64,000 nucleotides of DNA, from assembly GCA_032622095.1 (NCBI GenBank), contig CP136062.1, forward strand, positions 40,672,918 through 40,736,917, in the 5' to 3' direction. The translations under genes and the position numbers were made by a program. This stretch comes from Siphonodentalium dalli (taxonomy: Eukaryota > Mollusca > Scaphopoda > Gadilida > Siphonodentaliidae). Every line of letters starts with the position of its first letter. Position 1 is the first letter of the stretch. The notes under the pieces were generated by a model. The model was not told the origin of the DNA. It worked only from the letters and a program-made list of their open reading frames with translations, and did not search any database. Below, piece after piece: positions 13,801 to 31,800 of this stretch.

Positions 13801-16800
13801 ATATATAGGTATCCCCACCACATAAATATATAGGTATCCCCGCCACACACATATATAGGTCTCCCCACCTCACACATCTATAGGTATCCCCACCACATAC
13901 ATTTATAGGTATCCCCACCACATACATATATAGGTATCACCACCACACTCATATATAGGTATCCCCACCACATACATATATAGGTATCCCCAACACACAC
14001 ATATATAGGTATCACCGCCACATACATATATAGGTATCCCCGCCACACACATATATAGGTCTCCCCACCACACACATCTATAGGTATCCCCACCACATAC
14101 ATCTATAGGTATCCCCACCACATACATATATAGGTATCCTCACCACACACATATATAGGTATCCCCACCACATACATATATAGGTCTCCCCACCACATAC
14201 ATATATAGGTATCCCCGCCACATACATATATAGGTATCCCCACCACATACATATATAGGTATCCCCGCCACACACATATATAGGTCTCCCCACCTCACAC
14301 ATCTATAGGTATCCCCACCACATACATCTATAGGTATCCCCACCACATACATATATAGGTATCACCACCACACACATATATAGGTATCCCCACCACACAC
14401 ATATATAGGTATCCCCACCACACACATATATAGGTATCACCGCCACATACATATATAGGTATCCCCACCACACACATCTATAGGTATCCCAACCACATAC
14501 ATCTATAGGTTTCCACACCACATACATATATAGGTATCCTCACCACAAACATATATAGGTATTCCCACCACATACATATATAGGTCTCCCCACCACATAC
14601 ATATATAGGTATCCCCGCCACATACATATATAGGTATCCCCACCACATACATATATAGGTATCCTCGACACACACATATATATGTCTCCCCACCACACAC
14701 ATATATAGGTATCCCCGCCACACACATATATAGTTATCCTCACCACACACATATATAGGTATCCCCGCCACATACATCTATAGGTATCCCCACCACATAC
14801 ATATATAGGTATCCCCACCACATACATATATAGGTATCACCGCCACATACATCTAAAGGTATCCCCACCACACACATATATAGGTATCCCCACCACACAC
14901 ATATATAGGTATCACCACCACACACATATATAGGTATCCCCACCACATACATATATATGTATCCCCACCACACACATATATAGGTATTCCCACCACACAC
15001 ATCTATAGGTATCCCCACCACACACATATATAGGTATCCCCACCACACACATCTATATGTATCCCCACCACACACATATATAGGTATCCCCACCACATAC
15101 ATATATAGGTATCCCCACCACACCCATATATAGGTATCCCCACCACATACATATATAGGTATCACCACCACACACATATAGGTATCCCCGCAACATACAT
15201 ATAGGTATTCCCACCAAACACATATAGGTATCCCCACCGCACACATCTATAGGTATCACAACCACATACATATATAGGTATCCCCAACACATACATATAT
15301 AGGTATCCCCACCACATACATATATAGGTCTCCCCACCACACACATATATAGGTATCCTCGCCACACACATATATAGGTATCCTCACCACACACATATAT
15401 AGGTATCCCCGCCACATACATCTATAGGTATCCCCACCACATACATATATAGGTATCCCCACCACATACATATATAGGTATCACCACCACATACAGATAT
15501 AGGTATCCCCATAACATACATATATAGGTATCCCCACCACATACACATATAGGTAGCCCCACCACACACATACATAGGTATCACCACCACATACATATAT
15601 AGGTATCCCCGCCACATATATATATAGGTATCCCCGCCACACACATATATAGGTCTCCCCGCCACATACATATATAGGTATCCCCGCCACACACATATAT
15701 AGGTCTCCCCACCACACACATCTATAGGTATCCCAACCACATACATCTATAGGTTTCCACACCACATACATATATAGGTATCCTCACCACAAACATATAT
15801 AGGTATTCCCACCACATACATATATAGGTCTCCCCACCACATACATATATAGGTATCCCCGCCACATACATATATAGGTATCCCCACCACATACATATAT
15901 AGGTATCCTCGACACACACATATATATGTCTCCCCACCACACACATATATAGGTATCCCCGCCACACACATATATAGTTATCCTCACCACACACATATAT
16001 AGGTATCCCCGCCACATACATCTATAGGTATCCCCACCACATACATATATAGGTATCCCCACCACATACATATATAGGTATCACCGCCACATACATCTAA
16101 AGGTATCCCCACCATACACATATATAGGTATCCCCACCACACACATATATAGGTATCACCACCACACACATATATAGGTATCCCCACCACATACATATAT
16201 ATGTATCCCCACCACACACATATATAGGTATTCCCACCACACACATCTATAGGTATTCCCACCACACACATATATAGGTATCCCCACCACACACATCTAT
16301 ATGTATCCCCACCACACACATATATAGGTATCCCCACCACATACATATATAGGTATCCCCACCACACCCATATATAGGTATCCCCACCACATACATATAT
16401 AGGTATCACCACCACACACATATAGGTATCCCCGCAACATACATATAGGTATTCCCACCAAACACATATAGGTATCCCCACCGCACACATCTATAGGTAT
16501 CACAACCACATACATATATAGGTATCCCCAACACATACATATATAGGTATCCCCACCACATACATATATAGGTCTCCCCACCACACACATATATAGGTAT
16601 CCTCGCCACACACATATATAGGTATCCTCACCACACACATATATAGGTATCCCCGCCACATACATCTATAGGTATCCCCACCACATACATATATAGGTAT
16701 CCCCACCACATACATATATAGGTATCACCACCACATACAGATATAGGTATCCCCATAACATACATCTATAGGTATCCCCACCACATACATATATAGGTAT

Positions 16801-19800
16801 CCTCACCACACACATATATAGGTATCCCCACCACATACATATATAGGTCTCCCACCACATACATATATAGGTATCCCCGCCACATACATATATAGGTATC
16901 CCCACCACATACATATATAGGTATCCCCGCCACACACATATATAGGTCTCCCCACCTCACACATCTATAGGTATCCCCACCACATACATCTATACGTATC
17001 CCCACCACATACATATATAGGTATCACCACCACACACATATATAGGTATCCCCACCACACACATATATAGGTATCCCCACCACACACATATATAGGTATC
17101 ACCGCCACATACATATATAGGTATCCCCGCCACACACATATATAGGTCTCCCCACCACACACATCTATAGGTATCCCAACCACATACATCTATAGGTTTC
17201 CACACCACATACATATATAGGTATCCTCACCACAAACATATATAGGTATTCCCACCACATACATATATAGGTCTCCCCACCACATACATATATAGGTATC
17301 CCCGCCACATACATATATAGGTATCCCCACCACATACATATATAGGTATCCTCGACACACACATATATATGTCTCCCCACCACACACATATATAGGTATC
17401 CCCGCCACACACATATATAGTTATCCTCACCACACACATATATAGGTATCCCCGCCACATACATCTATAGGTATCCCCACCACATACATATATAGGTATC
17501 CCCACCACATACATATATAGGTATCACCGCCACATACATCTAAAGGTATCCCCACCACACACATATATAGGTATCCCCACCACACACATATATAGGTATC
17601 ACCACCACACACATATATAGGTATCCCCACCACATACATATATATGTATCCCCACCACACACATATATAGGTATCCCCACCACATACATATATAGGTATC
17701 CCCACCACACCCATATATAGGTATCCCCACCACATACATATATAGGTATCACCACCACACACATATAGGTATCCCCGCAACATACATATATAGGTATCAC
17801 CACCACACACATATAGGTATCCCCGCAACATACATATAGGTATTCCCACCAAACACATATAGGTATCCCCACCGCACACATCTATAGGTATCACAACCAC
17901 ATACATATATAGGTATCCCCAACACATACATATATAGGTATCCCCACCACATACATATATAGGTCTCCCCACCACACACATATATAGGTATCCTCGCCAC
18001 ACACATATATAGGTATCCTCACCACACACATATATAGGTATCCCCGCCACATACATCTATAGGTATCCCCACCACATACATATATAGGTATCCCCACCAC
18101 ATACATATATAGGTATCACCACCACATACAGATATAGGTATCCCCATAACATACATATATAGGTATCCCCACCACATACATATATAGGTAGCCCCACCAC
18201 ACACATATATAGGTATCACCACCACATACATATATAGGTATCCCCGCCACATATATATATAGGTATCCCCGCCACACACATATATAGGTCTCCCCGCCAC
18301 ATACATATATAGGTATCCCCACCACACACATATATAGGTATCCCCACCACACACATATATATGTATCCCCGCCACGCACATATATATGCATCCCCACCCA
18401 CACATCTATAGGTATCCTCACCACACACATCTATAGGTATCCACACCACTTACATATATATGTATCCCCACCACACACATATATAGGTATCCCCACCACA
18501 TACATATATAGGTATCACCACCACACACACATATAGGTATCCCCCCCACATACATATATAGGTATCCCCACCACACACATATATAGGTATCACCGCCACA
18601 TACATATATAGGTATCCCCGCCACACACATATATAGGTCTCCCCACCACACACATCTATAGGTATCCCCACCACATACATCTATAGGTATCCCAACCACA
18701 TACATATATAGGTATCACCACCACACTCATATATAGGTATCCCCACCACATACATATATAGGTATCCCCAACACACACATATATAGGTATCACCGCCACA
18801 TACATATATAGGTATCCCCGCCACACACATATATAGGTCTCCCCACCACACACATCTATAGGTATCCCCACCACATACATCTATAGGTATCCCCACCACA
18901 TACATATATAGGTATCCTCACCACACACATATATAGGTATCCCCACCACATACATATATAGGTCTCCCCACCACATACATATATAGGTATCCCCGCCACA
19001 TACATATATAGGTATCCCCACCACATACATATATAGGTATCCCCGCCACACACATATATAGGTCTACCCACCTCACACATCTATATGTATCCCCACCACA
19101 TACATCTATATGTATCCCCACCACACACATATATAGGTATCCCCACCACACACATATATAGGTATCCCCACCACACACATATATAGGTATCACCGCCACA
19201 TACATATATAGGTATCCCCGCCACACACATATATAGGTCTCCCCACCACACACATCTATAGGTATCCCAACCACATACATCTATAGGTTTCCACACCACA
19301 TACATATATAGGTATCCTCACCACAAACATATATAGGTATCCCCGCCACATACATATATAGGTATCCCCACCACATACATATATAGGTATCCTCGACACA
19401 CACATATATATGTCTCCCACCACACACATATATAGGTATCCCCGCCACACACATATATAGTTATCCTCACCACACACATATATAGGTATCCCCGCCACAT
19501 ACATCTATAGGTATCCCCACCACATACATATATAGGTATCCCCACCACATACATATATAGGTATCACCGCCACATACATCTAAAGGTATCCCCACCACAC
19601 ACATATATAGGTATCCCCACCACACACATATATAGGTATCACCACCACACACATATATATGTATCCCCACCACATACATATATATGTATCCCCACCACAC
19701 ACATATATAGGTATTCCCACCACACACATCTATAGGTATCCCCACCACACACATATATAGGTATCCCCACCACACACATCTATATGTATCCCCACCACAC

Positions 19801-22800
19801 ACATATATAGGTATCCCCACCACATACATATATAGGTATCCCCACCACACCCATATATAGGTATCCCCACCACATACATATATAGGTATCACCACCACAC
19901 ACATATAGGTATCCCCGCAACATACATATAGGTATTCCCACCAAACACATATAGGTATCCCCACCGCACACATCTATAGGTATCACAACCACATACATAT
20001 ATAGGTATCCCCAACACATACATATATAGGTATCCCCACCACATACATATATAGGTCTCCCCACGACACACATATATAGGTATCCTCGCCACACACATAT
20101 ATAGGTATCCTCACCAAACACATATATAGGTATCCCCGCCACATACATCTATAGGTATCCCCACCACATACATATATAGGTATCCCCACCACATACATAT
20201 ATAGGTATCACCACCACATACATCTATATGTATCACCACCACACACATATATAGGTATCCCCACCACACACATATATAGGTATCCCCACCACATACATAT
20301 ATAGGTCTCCCCACCACATACATCTATAGGTATCCCCACCACATATATATATACGTATCACCACCACATACATATGTAGGTATCCCCGCCACACACATAT
20401 ATAGGTATCCCCGCCACATACATATATAGGTATCCCCACCACACACATCTATAGGTATCACCAACACATACATATATAGGTATCCCCAACACATACATAT
20501 ATAGGTATCCCCACCACATACATATATAGGTATCCCCACCACAAACATCTATAGGTATCCCCACCACATACATATATAGGTATCCCCACCACATACATAT
20601 ATAGGTATTCCCACCACATACAAATATAGGTATCCCCACCACATACATGTATAAGTATTCCCGCCACACACATATATGGGTATCCCCGCCACATACATAT
20701 ATAGGTATCCCGCCACATACATATATAGGAATTCCCGCCACATACATATATAGGTATTCCCGCCAAACAGATATATAGGTCTCCCCACCACACACATCTA
20801 TAGGTATCCCCACCACACACATATATAGGTATCCCCACAACACACATCTATAGGTATCCCCACCACACACATATATAGGTATCCCCACCACATACAGATA
20901 TAGGTATCCCCATAACATACATATATAGGTATCCCCACCACATACATATATAGGTAGCCCCACCACACACATATATAGGTATCACCACCACATTCATATA
21001 TAGGTATCCCCGCCACATATATATATAGGTATCCCCGCCACACACATATATAGGTCTCCCCGCCACATACATATATAGGTATCCCCACCACACACATATA
21101 TAGGTATCCCCACCACACACATATATATGTATCCCCGCCACGCACATATATATGTATCCCCACCCACACATCTATAGGTATCCTCACCACACACATCTAT
21201 AGTTATTCCCACAACTTACATATATAGGTATCCCCACCACACACATATATAGGTATCCCCACCACATACATATATAGGTATCACCACCACACACACATAT
21301 AGGTATCCCCCCACATACATATATAGGTATCCCCACCACACACATATATAGGTATCACCGCCACATACATATATAGGTATCCCCGCCAAACACATATATA
21401 GGTCTCCCCACCACACACATCTATAGGTATCCCCACCACATACATCTATAGGTATCCCCACCACATACATATATAGGTATCACCACCACACTCATATATA
21501 GGTATCCCCACCACATACATATATAGGTATCCCCAACACACACATATATAGGTATCACCGCCACATACATATATAGGTATCCCCGCCACACACATATATA
21601 GGTCTCCCCACCACACACATCTATAGGTATCCCCACCACATACATCTATAGGTATCCCCACCACATACATATATAGGTATCCTCACCACACACATATATA
21701 GGTATCCCCACCACATACATATATAGGTCTCCCTACCACATACATATATAGGTATCCCCGCCACATACATATATAGGTATCCCCACCACATACATATATA
21801 GGTATCCCCGCCACACACATATATAGGTCTCCCCACCTCACACATCTATAGGTATCCCCACCACATACATCTATAGGTATCCCCACCACATACATATATA
21901 GGTATCACCACCACACTCATATATAGGTATCCCCACCACACACATATATAGGTATCCCCACCACACACATATATAGGTATCACCGCCACATACATATATA
22001 GGTATCCCCGCCACACACATATATAGGGTCTCCCCCACCACACACATCTATAGGTATCCCAACCACATACATCTATAGGTTTCCACACCACATACATATA
22101 TAGGTATCCTCACCACAAACATATATAGGTATTCCCACCACATACATATATAGGTCTCCCCACCACATACATATATAGGTATCCCCGCCACATACATATA
22201 TAGGTATCCCCACCACATACATATATAGGTATCCTCGACACACACATATATATGTCTCCCCACCACACACATATATAGGTATCCCCGCCACACACATATA
22301 TAGTTATCCTCACCACACACATATATAGGTATCCCCGCCACATACATCTATAGGTATCCCCACCACATACATATATAGGTATCCCCACCACATACATATA
22401 TAGGTATCACCGCCACATACATCTAAAGGTATCCCCACCACACACATATATAGGTATCCCCACCACACACATATATAGGTATCACCACCACACACATATA
22501 TAGGTATCCCCACCACATACATATATGTGAATCCCCACCACACACATATATAGGTATTCCCACCACACACATCTATAGGTATCCCCACCACACACATATA
22601 TAGGTATCCCCACCACACACATCTATATGTATCCCCACCACACACATGTATAGGTATCCCCACCACATACATATATAGGTATCCCCGCCACAAACATATA
22701 TAGTTATCCTCACCACACACATATATAGGTATCCCCACCACATACATATATAGGTCTCCCCACCACATACATATATAGGTTTCCCCGCCACATACATGTT

Positions 22801-25800
22801 GAGGTATCCCCGCCACACACATATATAGGTATCCCCACACATACATATATAGGTATCCCCACCACACACATATATAGGTATCCCCACCACACACATCTAT
22901 AGGTATCCCACCACACACATATATAGGTATCCCCACCACATACATATATAGGTATCCCCACCACATACATAAATAGGTATTCCCACCACATACATATATA
23001 GGTATCCCCACCACATACATCTATAGGTATCCCCACCACACACATCTATAGGTATCCGCACCACATACATATATATGTATCCTCACCACATACATATATA
23101 GGTATCCCCACCACATACATATATAGGTATCCCCACAACACACATTTTTAGGTATCCCCACCACATACATATATAAGTATCCTCACCACACACATATATA
23201 GGTATCACCACCACAAACATATATAGGTATCCCCGCCACACACACATATATAGGTATCCCCGCCACATACATATATAGGTATCCCCACCACACACATCTA
23301 TAGGTATCCCCACCACATACATATATAGGTATCACCACCACATACATATATAGGTATCCCCACCACACACACATATAGGTATCCCCACCACATACATATA
23401 TGGGTATCCCCGCAACACACATATATAGGTATCCCCACCACATACATATATAGGTCTACCCACCACATACATCTATAGATATCCCCACCACACACATCTA
23501 TAGGTATCCCAACCACACACATATATAGGTATCTCCACATACATCTATAGGTATCACCACCACATACATATATATGTATCCCCAACACATACATATATAG
23601 GTATTCCCACCACATACATATATAGCTATCCCCTCTACATACATATATAGGTATCCCCACCACATACATATATAGGTATCCCCATCACATACATATATAG
23701 GTATCCCCACCAGAAACATATATAGGTATCCCCACCACACACATCTATATTTATCCCCACCACATACATATATAGGTATCACCACCACATACATATATAT
23801 AGGTATCCCCACCATACACATATATAGGTATCCCCGCCACATACATATATAGGTATCACCACCACACACATATATAGTTCTCCCCACCACATACATCTAT
23901 AGGTATCCCCACCACATACATATATAGGTATCACCACCACACACATATATAGGTATCCCCACCACACACATATATAGGTATCCCCACCACACACATATAT
24001 AGGTATCACCGCCACATACATATATAGGTATCCCCGCCACACACATATATAGGTCTCCCCACCACACACATCTATAGATATCCCAACCACATACATCTAT
24101 ATGTTTCCACACCACATACATATATAGGTATCCTCACCACAAACATATATAGGTATTCCCACCACATACATATATAGGTCTCCCCACCACATACATATAT
24201 AGGTATCCCCGCCACATACATATATAGGTATCCCCACCACATACATATATATAGGTATCCTCGACACACACATATATATGTCTCCCCACCACACACATAT
24301 ATAGGTATCCCCGCCACACACATATATAGTTATCCTCACCACACACATATATAGGTATCCCCGCCACATACATCTATAGGTATCCCCACCACATACATAT
24401 ATAGGTATCCCCACCACATACATATATAGGTATCACCGCCACATACATCTAAAGGTATCCCCACCACACACATATATAGGTATCCCCACCACACACATAT
24501 ATAGGTATCACCACCACACACATATATAGGTATCCCCACCACATACATATATATGAATCCCCACCACACACATATATAGGTATTCCCACCACACACATCT
24601 ATAGGTATCCCCACCACACACATATATAGGTATCCCCACCACACACATCTATATGTATACCCACCACACACATATATCGGTATCCCCACCACATACATAT
24701 ATAGGTATCCCCGCCACAAACATATATAGTTATCCTCACCACACACATATATAGGTATCCCCACCACATACATATATAGGTCTCCCCACCACATACATAT
24801 ATAGGTATCCCCGCCACATACATGTTGAGGTATCCCCGCCACACACATATATAGGTATCCCCACACATACATATATAGGTATCCCCACCACACACATATA
24901 TAGGTATCCCCACCACACACATCTATAGGTATCCCCACCACACACATATATAGGTATCCCCACCACATACATATATAGGTATCCCCACCACATACATAAA
25001 TAGGTATTCCCACCACATACATATATAGGTATCCCCACCACATACATCTATAGGTATCCCCACCACACACATCTATAGGTATCCGCACCACATACATATA
25101 TATGTATCCTCACCACATACATATATAGGTATCCCCACCACATACATATATAGGTATCCCCACAACACACATTTTTAGGTATCACCACCACAAACATATA
25201 TAGGTATCCCCGCCACACACACATATATAGGTATCCCCGCCACATACATATATAGGTATCCCCACCACACACATCTATAGGTATCCCCACCACATACATA
25301 TATAGGTATCCGCACCACACACACATATAGGTATCCCCACCACATACATATATGGGTATCCCCGCAACACAAATATATAGGTATCCCCACCACATACATA
25401 TATAGATCTCCCCACCACATACATCTATAGATATCCCCACCACACACATCTATAGGTATCCCCACCACACACATATATATGTATCACCACATACATCTAT
25501 AGGTATCACCACCACATACATATATATGTATCCCCAACACATACATATATAGGTATTCCCACCACATACATATATATCTATCCCCTCTACATACATATAT
25601 AGGTATCCCCACCACATACATATATAGGTATCCCCACCACATACATATATAGGTATCCCCACCAGAAACATATATAGGTATCCCCACCACACACATCTAT
25701 ATTTATTCCCACCACATACATATATAGGTATCACCACCACATACATATATATAGGTATCCCCACCATACACATATATAGGTATCCCCGCCACATACATAT

Positions 25801-28800
25801 ATAGGTATCACCACCACACACATATATAGTTCTCCCCACCACATACATCTATAGGTATCCCCACCACACGCATATATAGGTATCCCCACCACACGCATCT
25901 ATAGGTATCCCCACCACACACATCTATAGGTATCCCCACCACACACATATAAAGGTATTCCCACCATATACATCTATATGTATCCCCGCCACACACATCT
26001 ATAGGTATCCCCACCACATACATATATAGGTATCCCCACCACACCCATATATAGGTATCCCCACCACATACATATATAGGTATCACCACCACACACATAT
26101 AGGTATCCCCGCAACATACATATAGGTATTCCCACCAAACACATATAGGTATCCCCACCGCACACATCTATAGGTATCACAACCACATACATATATAGGT
26201 ATCCCCAACACATACATATATAGGTATCCCCGCCACATACATATATAGGTCTCCCCACCACACACATATATAGGTATCCTCGCCACACACATATATATGT
26301 ATCCTCACCACACACATATATAGGTAACCCCGACACATACATCTATAGGTATCCCCACCACATACATATATAGATATCCCCACCACACACATATATATGT
26401 ATCCCCACCACATTCATATATAGGTATCCCCACCACATACATAAATAGGTATTCCCACCACATACATATATAGGTACCCCCACCACATACATCTATAGGT
26501 ATCCCCACCACATACATCTATAGGTATCCGCACCACATACATATATATGTATCCCCACCACATACATATATAGGTATCCCCACCACATACATATATAGGT
26601 ATCCCCACCACACACATCTTTGGGTATCCCCACCACATACATATATAAGTTTCCTCACCACACACATATATAGGTATCACCACCACAAACATATATAGGT
26701 ATCCCCGCCACACACACATATATAGGTATCCCCGCCACATACATATATAGGTATCCCCACCACACACATCTATAGGTATCCCCACCACATACATATATAG
26801 GTATGACCACCACATACATATATAGGTATCCCCACCACACACATATATAGGTATCCCCACCACATACATATATAGGTATCCCCGCAACCCACATATATAG
26901 GTATCCCCACCACATACATATATAGGTCTCCCCACCACATACATCTATAGATATCCCCACCGCACACATCTATAGGAATCCCCACCACACACATATATAG
27001 GTATCACCACCACATACATCTATAGGTATCACCACCACGTACATATATATGTATCCCCAACACATACATATATAGGTATTCCCACCACATACATATATAG
27101 CTATCCCCTCCACATACATATATAGGTATCCCCACCACATACATATATAGGTATCCCCACCACATACATATATAGGTATCCCCACCAGAAACATATATAG
27201 GTATCCCCACCACACACATATATAGGTATCCCCACCACATACATATATAGGTATCACCACCACATACATATATATAGGTATCCCCACCATACACATATAT
27301 AGGTATCCCCGCCACATACATATATAGGTATCACCACCACACACATATATAGTTCTCCCCACCACATACATCTATAGGTATCCCCACCACACGCATCTAT
27401 AGGTATCCCCACCACACGCATCTATAGGTATCCCCACCACACACATCTATAGGTATCCCCACCACACATATATAAAGGTATCCCCACAATACACATCTAT
27501 ATGTATCCCCGCCACACACATCTATAGGTATCCCCACCACACACATATATAGGTATCCCCACCACACACATCTATATGTATCCCCACCACACACATATAT
27601 AGGTATCCCCACCACATACATATATAGGTATCCCCGCCACAAACATATATAGTTATCCTCACCACACACATATATAGGTATCACCACCACAAACGTATAT
27701 AGGTATCCCCGCCACACACACATATATAGGTATCCCCGCCACATACATATATAGGTATCCCCACCACACACTTCTATAGGTATCCCCACCACATACATAT
27801 ATAGGTATCACCACCACATACATATATAGGTATCCCCACCACACACACATATAAGTATCCCCACCACATACATATATGGGTATCCCCGCAACACACATAT
27901 ATAGGTATCCCCACCACATACATATATAGGTCTCCCCACCACATACATCTATAGATATCCCCACCACACACATCTATAGGTATCCCCACCACACACATAT
28001 ATAGGTATCACCACATACATCTATAGGTATCACCACCACATACATATATATGTATCCCCAACACATACATATATAGGTATTCCCACCACATACATATATA
28101 GCTATCCCCTCTACATACATATATAGGTATTCCCACCACATACATATATAGGTATCCCCACCACATACATATATAGGTATCCCCACCAGAAACATATATA
28201 GGTATCCCCACCACACACATCTATATTTATCCCCACCACATACATATATAGGTATCACCACCACATACATATATATAGGTATATCCACCATACACATATA
28301 TAGGTATCCCCGCCACATACATATATAGGTATCACCACCACACACATATATAGTTCTCCCCACCACATACATCTATAGGTATCCCCACCACACGCATATA
28401 TAGGTATCCCCACCACACACATCTATAGGTATCCCCACCACACACATCTATAGGTATCCCCACCACACACATATAAAGGTATCCCCACCATACACATCTA
28501 TATGTATCCCCGCCACACACATCTATAGGTATCCCCACCACATACATATATAGGTATCCCCACCACACCCATATACAGGTATCCCCACCACATACATATA
28601 TAGGTATCACCACCACACACATATAGGTATCCCCGCAACATACATATAGGTATTCCCACCAAACACATATAGGTATCCCCACCGCACACATCTATAGGTA
28701 TCACAACCACATACATATATAGGTATCCCCAACACATACATATATAGGTATCCCCACCACATACATATATAGGTCTCCCCACCACACACATATATAGGTA

Positions 28801-31800
28801 TCCTCGCCACACACATATATAGGTATCCTCACCACACACATATATAGGTATCCCCGCCACATACATCTATAGGTATCCCCACCACATACATATATAGGTA
28901 TCCCCACCACATACATATATAGGTATCACCACCACATACATCTATATGTATCACCACCACACACATATATAGGTATCCCCACCACACACATATATAGGTA
29001 TCCCCACCACATACATATATAGGTCTCCCCACCACATACATCTATGGGTATCCCCACCACATACATATATACGTATCACCACCACATACATATGTAGGTA
29101 TCCCCGCCACACACATATATAGGTATCCCCGCCACATACATATGTAGGTATCCCCACCACACACATCTATAGGTATCACCAACACATACATATATAGGTA
29201 TCCCCAACACATACATATATAGGTATCCCCACCACATAAATATATAGGTATCCCCACCACATACATATATAGGTATCCCCACCACAAACATCTATAGGTA
29301 TCCCCACCACATACATATATAGGTATCCCCACCACATACATATATAGGTATTCCCACCACATACAAATATAGGTATCCCCACCACATACATGTATAAGTA
29401 TTCCCGCCACACACATATATGGGTATCCCCGCCACATACACATATAGGTATCCCCGCCACATACATATATAGGAATTCCCGCCACATACATATATAGGTA
29501 TTCCCGCCAAACAGATATATAGGTCTCCCCACCACACACATCTATAGGTATCCCCACCACACACATATATAGCTATCCCCTCCACATACATATATAGGTA
29601 TCCCCACCACATACATATATAGGTATCCCCACCACATACATATATAGGTATCCCCGACAGAAACATATATAGGTATCCCCACCACACACATATATAGGTA
29701 TCCCCACCACATACATATATAGGTATCACCACCACATACATATATATAGGTATCCCCACCATAAACATATATAGGTATCCCCGCCACATACATATATAGG
29801 TATCACCACCACACACATATATAGTTCTCCCCACCACATACATCTATAGGTATCCCCACCACACGCATCTATAGGTATCCCCACCACACGCATCTATAGG
29901 TATCCCCACCACACACATCTATAGGTATCCCCACCACACACATATAAAGGAATCCCCACCATACACATCTATATGTATCCCCGCCACACACATCTATAGG
30001 TATCCCCACCACATACATATATAGGTATCCCCACCACACCCATATACAGGTATCCCCACCACATACATATATAGGTATCACCACCACACACATATAGGTA
30101 TCCCCGCAACATACATATAGGTATTCCCACCAAACACATATAGGTATCCCCACCGCACACATCTATAGGTATCACAACCACATACATATATAGGTATCCC
30201 CAACACATACATATATAGGTATCCCCACCACATACATATATAGGTCTCCCCACCACACACATATATAGGTATCCTCGCCACACACATATATAGGTATCCT
30301 CACCACACACATATATAGGTATCCCCGCCACATACATCTATAGGTATCCCCACCACATACATATATAGGTATCCCCACCACATACATATATAGGTATCAC
30401 CACCACATACATCTATATGTATCACCACCACACACATATATAGGTATCCCCACCACACACATATATAGGTATCCCCACCACATACATATATAGGTCTCCC
30501 CACCACATACATCTATAGGTATCCCCACCACATACATATATACGTATCACCACCACATACATATGTAGGTATCCCCGCCACACACATATATAGGTATCCC
30601 CGCCACATACATATGTAGGTATCCCCACCACACACATCTATAGGTATCACCAACACATACATATATAGGTATCCCCAACACATACATATATAGGTATCCC
30701 CACCACATAAATATATAGGTATCCCCACCACATACATATATAGGTATCCCCACCACAAACATCTATAGGTATCCCCACCACATACATATATAGGTATCCC
30801 CACACATACATATATAGGTATTCCCACCACATACAAATATATGTATCCCCACCACATACATGTATAAGTATTCCCGCCACACACATATATGGGTATCCCC
30901 GCCACATACATATATAGGTATCCCCGCCACATACATATATAGGAATTCCCGCCACATACATATATAGGTATTCCCGCCAAACAGATATATAGGTCTCCCC
31001 ACCACACACATCTATAGGTATCCTCACCACACACATATATAGGTATCCCCACAACACACATCTATAGGTATCCCACCACACACATATATAGGTATCCCCA
31101 CCACATACAGATATAGGTATCCCCATAACATACATATATAGGTATCCCCACCACATACATATATAGGTAGCCCCACCACACACATATATAGGTATCACCA
31201 CCACATACATATATAGGTATCCCCGCCACATATATATATAGGTATCCCCGCCACACACATATATAGGTCTCCCCGCCACATACATATATAGGTATCCCCG
31301 CCACACACATATATAGGTATCCCCACCACACACATATATATGTATCCCCGCCACGCACATATATATGTATCCCCACCCACACATCTATAGGTATCCTCAC
31401 CACACACATCTATAGGTATCCCCACCACTTACATATATAGGTATCCCCACCACACACATATATAGGTATCCCCACCACATACATATATAGGTATCACCAC
31501 CACACACACATATAGGTATCCCCCCACATACATATATAGGTATCCCCACCACTCACATATATAGGTATCACCGCCACATACATATATAGGTATCCCCGCC
31601 ACACACATATATAGGGCTCCCCACCACACACATCTATAGGTATCCCCACCACATACATCTATAGGTATCCCCACCACATACATATATAGGTATCACCACC
31701 ACACTCATATATAGGTATCCCCACCACATACATATATAGGTATCCACACCACACACATATATAGGTATCACCGCCACATACATATATAGGTATCCCCGCC

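Noticed and set aside
24336-25097. 253-codon minus-strand frame
   Set aside because: Same explanation as above: the peptide repeats every 25 residues and follows the satellite, with no unique domain.
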